Assembly (NCBI GenBank): GCA_025331565.1
Contig: JAFREQ010000049.1
Span: 4,126,501-4,190,500, forward strand
Direction of reading: 5' to 3'
Origin: Holacanthus passer
Lineage: Eukaryota; Chordata; Actinopteri; Pomacanthidae
DNA: 64,000 nt
A program made the position numbers and the translations under genes. The first letter of the stretch is position 1; every line of letters starts with the position of its first letter. Below are positions 57,409-64,000 of the stretch, one piece after another. Under the pieces are notes generated by a model, which saw nothing but the letters and a program-made list of their open reading frames with translations, had not been told where the DNA came from and searched no databases.

Positions 57409-57996
57409 GGGTGTATGAGGACAATCAGGGCACAATTGCTTTAGCTAAGAATCCTGTCAGAAGACAGAAATGTAAACATGTGGATATAAAGTATCATTTT
57501 ATACGGTCCACTGTTGATGATGAGAAAGTACTTTCGGAGTATTGTCCAACTGACCAGATGGTAGCAGGTTTGATGACTAAAACTGCAACAAAATTTAAGT
57601 TAATTAAGTTTGCCAAGTTTAGGTTTGGAAATAACTAAAGAGAAGAAAAACACTGGAAAAGGTGAAGTAATTGTGTTTACTTTTTGACTGAATGTAAATG
57701 TAAAGTGTTTAAAATAATAATGTGAGAGCAAGTGGGGGTGTTGAACTGTGCCCTCAATTATTTGTATTTATTTTTATTGATGTTGGGCAAACTTCATTGT
57801 AATTTGTGACGCTGACAAGCCACCTGCGTAGTGTTTAATAAAAAGCTCTCCTGCACTCAGCTGCTTTCTGATTGGAGTGTTTGAACGTGGAGTAGTACTG
57901 CAACAGAGCGTCTTCTTTCTCTGTCCCCCTCCGTTAAGTTCGGTGCTGATTTGGGTTCGCACTGTGTTGCCGCTGTACGACCTTACTCTGCCAACA
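57409..57996 (+). mobile_element. Ty1/copia element, 3' end with LTR, inserted in a Pim-like exon
   Basis: The frame 57411-57638 is the end of a copia RNase H: DNQGTIALAKNPV, KHVDIKYHFIR, EYCPTDQMVAGLMTK. A purine-rich tract (GAGAGCAAGTGGGGG) follows. Then the LTR runs from TGTTGAACTG (57739) to CTGCCAACA (57996), 258 bp, with the perfect short inverted ends TGTTG/CAACA and an AATAAA near 57838. Immediately right of it is the Pim-like kinase exon. The 5' LTR and most of pol are missing. Confidence 0.8.
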
Positions 57997-59069
57997 AGAC
58001 GTCTCCTTTGAGAAGCTGCCACAGCCAAAGTCGATGACACGCACTCTTGGCACACCAGAGTCAACCTGCACCAGGACATTCTGCAACTTGATGTCCCGGT
58101 GAAAGACACCCTTGGAGTGCATGTCGATGGCTGCGTCCACCAGTTGTCTCAGGATCAGCTGAGAAAGAGAGAGAGAGTAGGAAAGGTCTGTAAGGAAGTG
58201 TTTTCTCGACATTCTCAACAAGGTGGAAAAATCTCTTCAACAATATGATGATGTTGATGGTGACATATATGGCAGCAATATATCAAAAACAAAAAGAGCT
58301 TCATGTGATATTTATGAACTCAGGCCTTTAAACTGTACAGGGTGAATCTTAACACAATAAGTAAAAAAAACTGTGATAATACAACTTTTCAGCTGTGTAA
58401 ATCAAACAAGCTGACTCCACACAGCTTCTGTACCTTTGCCTCTCCTTCTTCCAGGGATCCTCCGCGGAACTGAAGGTACTGGTGCAGGTCCATGGACATG
58501 GTTGGTCTTTCCATAACCAGAATCAACTCCTGGTCCAGAAAGTACCAGTCCAGGAGGGACACGGCAGCAGATTGTCTGACGGATCCCGGCAGACCTGCAG
58601 CTTTCAGCATTAAAGCCACTTCCACAATGATGACGAAAACCCTCCCATTGCAAGTCTACAGAAAAGAAATGCATACATAGCAAGTGGTTAATGACCTGCT
58701 GTAAGCTCCAACAGCTTTGAGAAGAGACAAGATGAATATATGAGCAGCATGTGTTTGTAGTGAAAGAAACATTTAACGTTCAGCTTTTAGTTTTCATGTC
58801 AGCAGTTACTCTTCAACATCAGATCAATTTACTCACCACTATTTCACACCTCACGTGAGAAGCGGGGATGTGCTTGATGGCCACCTGCAAGAGAGAATAC
58901 AAAAAATGTGGTTAGTACTTCCTGAGGATCAGTGAACACTAAAATGTGTGCCATCATGTGTTTGTAAGACTTACTCTTAAATTGTCAGATTTACGGTGGC
59001 CAGCATACACTGAGCCGAAGCCTCCTGCGCCGATCGGAGCGAGCTGACAGTACTTGTTGGTAAAATCAG
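57997..59069 (-). pseudogene. Pim-like serine/threonine kinase, catalytic exons only (copy 2)
   Basis: Four minus-strand exons with good splice sites: 59069-58975, 58884-58837, 58655-58434 and 58159 to about 57997. They encode, in order, the glycine loop (LAPIGAGGFGSVYAG); VAIKHIPASHV with the ATP-anchoring Lys; the alpha-C and hinge region (EVALMLKAAGLPGSV, LILVMERPTMSMDL); and the catalytic loop HRDIKLQNVLV and DFG (VIDFGCGSFSKE). All key catalytic residues are present and the exons have no stops. This is the large Pim-like family of fish. The last exon is cut at SFSKETS by a copia LTR, and the rest of the kinase C-lobe is missing. The N-terminal coding exon is also missing: a deletion relative to copy 1 removed it. 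Activity is therefore very unlikely. Confidence 0.8.
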
Positions 59070-59132
59070 CTAAAAACACACAACAAAGACATTTTTTAGG
59101 CATTTTGAATATCTACTTCTAAACTTGCTTTT

Positions 59133-59373
59133 GTGTATGTGGGAAATAGTCAGGACATGTGTTTTTTATCATGAAGTTATTAAATATAGTTATATTGATA
59201 TGTTGATAGATTTATATTTATTTCTTTATTATATACATTAACTAACTGTTTATTTAAATACCATCAGTTTGTTCAGTTCACAGTGCAGGACCACATTAAA
59301 GATGAGTTTTCAGGATTGGAAAAAAATAAGGCTGTAACTGGAGGCACTTCACACTTACCTTGATTTTTTCAGG
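59133..59373. repeat. Duplicated segment, matches 43553-43775
   Basis: Same sequence as near copy 1 of the Pim-like gene, ending with the donor of an untranslated minus-strand exon (ATCAAG|GTAAGT at about 59365). Here it abuts the intron next to the first kinase exon directly. Confidence 0.85.
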
Positions 59374-59580
59374 AGGTCAGCAACTCTTGTGTAAACGTTA
59401 AAGTAATGCAAAGTTTGGAACAAGATTATTTGAAGATGCAAACACCTGCAGATACCTGAAGAGTGTGTACTGATCCAGAAGGAGTCTGTAATTCCCCCTC
59501 TGTTGATCATAACTTCATAGCATTTATTCAGAAATTCTCAACACAGACAAATGACGACACAGGACTAACGACCAGAGCAT

Positions 59581-59826
59581 GTTATGAGGGGGATACACAT
59601 TATTTCAGCCTGCTTGACTGCGCCTGCCAGAAAATGTGTCCCCCCTCTATAATCCCCAGGTGATGTACTAACATCATGTGGTTTATTCTGTAAACGTTTC
59701 TGATCATGCATCATAAAATTTGTGAATTTGGACTAATTTCATCAAACACAGCTAAAGTTATAGGGGGATACACATTATTTCAGCCTGCTTGACTGCACCT
59801 GCCAGAAAATGTATCCCCTCTATAAT
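59581..59826. repeat. Two copies of a ~70-base unit with inverted ends
   Basis: Units at about 59581-59653 and 59757-59826 share GGGGGATACACATTATTTCA, GCCTGCTTGACTGC and CCTGCCAGAAAATGT, ending in TCCCC and TCTATAAT, with only a few differences. Each unit begins GGGGATACACATT and ends AATGTATCCCC or a close variant, so it can form a hairpin. A further GAGTATCCCCC lies near 60022. They stand just upstream of the integrase-type pseudogene and may be terminal or subterminal repeats of that element. Confidence 0.75.
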
Positions 59827-59973
59827 GAAAAGTTTCTCAGGTGCCTACATGTGTAGGACACGTGATTCCTTCAATCAATTATGCAAATTACACAAGGTCA
59901 GCCTTTCACCATTTTGGAGCAGGGTGAGGTTCTGCATCATTAACCTTGATTTTGGCACTGAAAAAAAATAGCA

Positions 59974-62900
59974 ATGAATCGTCCGGATTACGAACATATC
60001 ATTCAATATAAAGTTAAAAAAGAGTATCCCCCAAATTTCACGTAAACAGAAACATTTATACTTCGACGAAAGTCTCATCTGTATGACATTGAAGGTAAGA
60101 CCAATAACATCATAACTATTTTGCAAATGTGACAGAATAAACACATAACAAATAAATTTGCAAAAAAGCATATCTTAAGCAGTTTCAGTGTCATTATTAA
60201 ATGAAACATGACTCTACGTCTCATAATAAATTGTTTTACAAATTATATCTAAATCTTAAAGTATTATGTTTTGCAAGATAAAACCTATGTAATCTCCGCA
60301 GTAAGTCTAACATTAAGGCTTTTTTCAAGCGTTATCTGAAACCGTATCGCATAATACGCAACATCCAATATGTATCATGCTGGTGATCACATTTAAGAGT
60401 ACCAAGTTTTGAAATAATGCTCTTTTTCTCTTTTATTTAGGAGGGGAGCTTTATTATTGGTGATACAAAGGTACTCCCAAAGCAATCAAAATCAAAGTGG
60501 TCTGTGGGGCTAATGAGGCCAATGAAATCTTTGTTGATTTTCATGCCTAAGTCCCACTGGGGCACACTGTGGCCAGACAGAAACGAGAGATGCTATCTCC
60601 AAGAGGTTTTATTGGCCGGGGATGTCAGTGGATATCAACAAGTGGGTAAGTCAGCCCTAAATTGAAACTGCAAGTAATTACTATGAAATAGGGTCATGGA
60701 AAAAACAGTTTCTCTTTTTTTTTTTTATATTGCTCAAATTGCATAATAAAAATATCATCATGGTATTAACTGTACATGTGCTTATCTAAAAAGTGCTACT
60801 CATACATAATATGTCATAAGGTTTCCCAGTGCTCAGCGTGCCAGGCAAGCAGTGACTCTATTAAAAAGCCCACAGAATGCATTCCCATCAAGGTGAGTTC
60901 AGCCAAAGAAGGCAAAAATGTTTTTAAATCCACATCCAACATAAAAGGCAGTATACATTAATGCAATGTGTTGAATAAAACTATAACATGACATTCTTTT
61001 GCTACGAAAGGTTTACCAGCCATTCGAGTTGGTGGGAATGGATCTAATTGGCAAACTGACTGAGACAAACAATGGACATCAATACATCTGCGTGATGATG
61101 GCCACAGGCTTACCCCCTGACCTCAAAGACAACCAAGGAAGTGACCCAGTGTATCATCAAGTTTGTCTATCAGTTTGGATCCCCAAAAAGAATTCTAACA
61201 AACCAGGGGAAAGAATTTGTCAATGCTGTAAGTATTTAAATCCCAGGCAAAATTTCTCTTTCTTAAATATTAGTCACCAACATTTTTTACTATTATTTCT
61301 TAATTCAGGTAACCCCTCATTTTCTTGCTGATTCATTCTGTTCCTGTAACATAGCCGTATTCATGAATCGATTTTTTGCAGGGTGTTTTTCTCTTCTGAC
61401 TTGATCCTTGTTTGCGTTGTATTAATCCCAGATCCATGTCACTTTGAGTGTTTGTTAAATTGAACTGTAACATTTTAAACTTTGTTACTTAAATCATCTG
61501 AGTATCTCAAGTCTCTGGATGTGCAGGGACTGTTGTGGTTGACATGTCTCTGTAACATCGCGTGGCGGTCGGGGACAGTGCCTCTGGACTGGCGGACTGG
61601 GGTGGTGGTCCCTCTTTTCAAGAAGTGGGACCGGAGGGTGTGTTCCAACTACAGGGGGATCACACTCCTCAGCCTCCCCAGGAAAGTCTATTCCAGGGTA
61701 CTTGGTAACCTCGGATCCAGGAGGAACAATGCAATTTTCGTCCCAGCCGTGGAACACTGGACCAGCTCTATACTCTCCATCGGGTGCTTGAGGGTTCATG
61801 GGAGTTCGCCCAACCAGTCCACATGTGCTTTGTGGATTTGGAGAAGGCGTTCGACCGTGTCCCTCGGGGCATCCTGTGGGGGGTGCTCCGGGAGTATGGG
61901 GTCCGGGGCCCTTTGCTAAGGGCAGTCCGGTCCCTGTACGACCGGAGTAGGAGCCTCGTTCACATTGCCGGCAGTAAGTCAGACCTGTTCCCAGTGCACG
62001 TTGGGCTCTGACAAGGCTGGAGGTTGATGGGCGGATCGGTGCAGCGTCTACAGTCATGCGGTCCCTGTATCGGTCCGTCGTGGTGAAGAAGGAGCTAAGC
62101 CGAAAGGCGAGGCTCTCGATTTACCAGTCAATCTTCGTTCCAACCCTCACCTATGGTCATGAGCTTTGCGTCATGACCGAAAGAACGAGATCCCGGATAC
62201 AAGCGGCTGAAATTAGTTTCCTCCGCAGGGTGGCTGGGCACACCCTTAGAGATAGGGTGAGGAGCTCAGTCACCAGGGAGGAGCTCGGAGTAGAGCCGCT
62301 ACTTCTCCACATCAAGAGGAGTCAGTTGAGGTGGCTTGGACATCTGTTCCGGATGCCTTCGGGACGCCTCCCTGGGGAGGTGTTCGGGGAATGTCCCACC
62401 AGGAGGAGGCCTCGGGGTAGACCTAGGACACACTGGAGGGACTATGTCTCTCGGCTGGCCTGGGAACGCCTCGAGGTCCCACCGGAAGAGCTGGAGGAGG
62501 TGTCTGGAGCAAGGGAAGTCTGGGTATCCCTGCTTAGACTGCTGCCTCCGCAACCCGGCCCCGGATAAGCGGAAGACAATGGATGGATGGATGGATACTT
62601 AAATCATGTATGCATATATGTGTTTTAGGGTGTGGCTTTCCAAGCCATATGGAGAAATATTATTTCAAAGTCGGTTTCATATTTTTGTCTCGGTGATGAA
62701 TGTCAGTGCTTTGAAATCACCTATTTCCTCAGAGCCCTGAGCAAAGTGGTCGGTGAGCATCCAGATACTTGATGATTATCTGGATGCAGTGATGTTTGGT
62801 CTCAGAACCAAAAAGCAGATGACCACCAAATATTCCCCATACTTCTTGATGTTTGGCAGAGAGGCTCGTTACCCTTCACAAGTCCCAGAACACTACATGG

Positions 62901-63547
62901 TTGGTTTATGATCTACCTATTTATCTCTATATCAGTCTAAGTACAAAATCTGTATTTGTCTCTCGGTCCATCTGTTAACCTGTTCATCTGTCCATCTTTC
63001 TCTCTCTCTCTCTTTCTACACACTACACAGATCAGACTGTTGTGAATGCATTATAGCACACTGTCTTCCTGTCAGCTTCCAAGATTTCTATATCGAGATG
63101 ACAACTGCCCAAGGATTATTACATTTATCTATAATAATTTCATATAAAGAGGAAATTTGGTGGTGATCTGTGCTGGCCTATATTACCTTATAAATGGTTT
63201 TGATTGAAACAGCAAATAATCTCTTTTTTTCAAAGGTTGACAACTCTGTGGAGGATATAGTGGGACAGGAAGATTTGTCACAGGGCATGCGGCAAGAACA
63301 GGACCTCTTGGAGCTGGTTAGAGGGAATCTTGACAAGGGACACGAAAAAACAAGGGGAAAAGTCAAATCAAAAGACATAACATTAAACTTCAAAGTTGGG
63401 GACAAAATTTGGAGACAGAACATCAGGAGCCAACCGAGAAAGGGGGGGGGTGGTAAATTGGAGAACAACTTTTTAGGCCTTTATACTATTGTGGCAATCA
63501 CAGACAAAAGTGTAGATATCGCTATCGGATCGATATTAGCGTGGTGA
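59974..63547 (+). pseudogene. Ginger/GIN-type integrase-like gene with introns, decayed
   Basis: Gypsy-like integrase used as a DNA-transposon transposase (Ginger) or as its host-derived relatives (GIN1, KRBA2-like). Exon 1, 59974-60094: MNRPDYEHIIQYKVKKEYPP, with one TAA. Exon 2, 60441-60645: EANEIFVDFH and, after frame breaks, the HHCC-finger end (YWPGM-like, then VD.NKW). Exon 3, 60821-60892: VSQCSACQASSD, completing the finger. Exon 4, 61011-61227: PFELVGMDLIG with the first Asp, and, frame-shifted, RILTNQGKEF where TDQG is usual. Exon 5, about 62628-62900: SKVVGEHPD and YSPYFLMFGREARYPSQVPEHY. Exon 6, from 63236: VDNSVEDIVGQEDLS, KVGDKIWRQNIRSQPRKGG. All introns are GT-AG. Several stops and shifts plus a LINE between exons 4 and 5 make it a pseudogene. 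Whether it was a transposon or a host gene is open. Confidence 0.7.
61498..62595 (+). mobile_element. RTE-clade (Rex3-like) LINE with 12-bp target-site duplication
   Basis: Reverse transcriptase parts in three frames: NYRGITLLSLPRKVYSRVL; CFVDLEKAFDRVPRGILWGV with the first catalytic Asp; then, after a deletion, RSVVVKKELSRKARLSIYQS, PTLTYGHELCVMTERTRSRI, RRVAGHTLRDRVRSSVTREE, LRWLGHLFRMPSGRLPGEV and the terminal LLRLLPPQPGPG. The YADD-bearing palm region between about 62005 and 62035 is gone, and the element is 5'-truncated. It ends in an ATGGATGG tail. TACTTAAATCAT flanks it exactly on both sides (61486-61497 and 62596-62607). Clade assignment is by recall of these conserved C-terminal strings. 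Confidence 0.85.
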
Positions 63548-64000
63548 GATCGATACTTCAGTCAGTCAGTCAGTTTCGCTCTTGTATGCATTGGTGCAGT
63601 TTCGTCAAAGAGGCGATGAATGAATAAATGAAATAATAATTAATGAATTCTTTGTGAAGCATTCAGACAAGACCATCACAGCCTTATACTAACTTTTACT
63701 AAACCTGGTTTAGAGACCACTGTGTACTTGAGAATAAAACACATATAATACATTACATAGTACACTTTTTTCACCTGTGTTTACTTATCAGTTAGCCAAC
63801 ATTTAGGGGCGCAGGAGTAGCTGGCTAGCATCACCTGTCCCTGTGCAAATGGACACAGATACGCGTGTCCATACGTAAATAATAAAAACGCCAGGCTTTT
63901 CAAAATAAAAGCAACACAGCTGTATTGCATGCACAGCAAAAATACTTGTTCATTTGTGTTTATGACTGACCAAAGGGCCATATGTAGCCCGCGGGTCGTA
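63548..64000. other. End of window, nothing recognised
   Basis: AT-rich sequence with short frames only. The three GTCA repeats at about 63560-63572 are a short simple repeat. No second terminal repeat for the integrase-type element was found here. Confidence 0.4.

Noticed and set aside
58061..58683. Other minus-strand frames in the kinase region (60-93 codons)
   Set aside because: Out-of-frame readings of the Pim-like exons; the spliced frame with HRD and DFG motifs accounts for this DNA.
61494..62057. Minus-strand frame of 187 codons
   Set aside because: Antisense shadow of the GC-rich RTE LINE reverse transcriptase.

Overview
The window is nuclear DNA of a teleost fish. The evidence is spliced vertebrate genes with GT-AG introns, a conserved vertebrate gene trio, and a load of transposable elements typical of fish (Gmr1-like Ty3/gypsy, RTE, L1 and L2-like LINEs, Tc1, PIF/Harbinger, Penelope, Polinton, Ginger). 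Gene names come from recognising protein families by eye. No alignment or database search was run.

Bases 1 to about 27,700 are an ordinary, gene-bearing region. znf831 runs leftward (coding exon 1-2051, TATA box and 5' exon near 4.1-4.2 kb). About 4 kb away, cstf1 runs rightward (8332-12451) and encodes a complete 431-residue CstF-50. Then cass4 runs rightward: an ATG-only first coding exon is proposed at 13937, a roughly 9-kb first intron follows, and the other exons lie at 22918-26970 (806 residues). In humans znf831, CSTF1 and CASS4 all lie on 20q13, so this is a conserved synteny block. Repeats are sparse here: a tRNA-derived SINE in a cstf1 intron, a decayed Penelope-like element and short repeats in cass4 intron 1.

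Bases 29-64 kb are an accessory, transposon-dense region with few if any intact host genes. A coiled-coil gene (30.7-33.0 kb) is split by foreign sequence. A tRNA-Glu-like pseudogene, nested LTRs (35.5-37.3 kb) and a Ty3/gypsy element with an open 1,102-codon pol frame but no 5' end (38-42.3 kb) follow. Two broken copies of a Pim-like kinase gene lie at 42.6-43.8 kb (N-terminal exon only) and 58-59.4 kb (kinase exons only). Between them are a Harbinger MITE, a Gmr1-like element that lost its reverse transcriptase and sits inside a LINE, further LINE pieces, a Polinton polymerase fragment, and the end of a Ty1/copia element inserted in a kinase exon.

Bases 59.6-63.6 kb hold a multi-exon Ginger/GIN-type integrase pseudogene, itself split by an RTE LINE with a clear 12-bp target-site duplication.

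I found no CRISPR array, operon or wholly new system. The best leads are the intron-bearing integrase pseudogene, the complementary losses in the two Pim-like copies (one explained by an 8-bp microhomology), the RT-less Gmr1-like element, and a tyrosine motif in fish Cass4 that I believe the human protein lacks.
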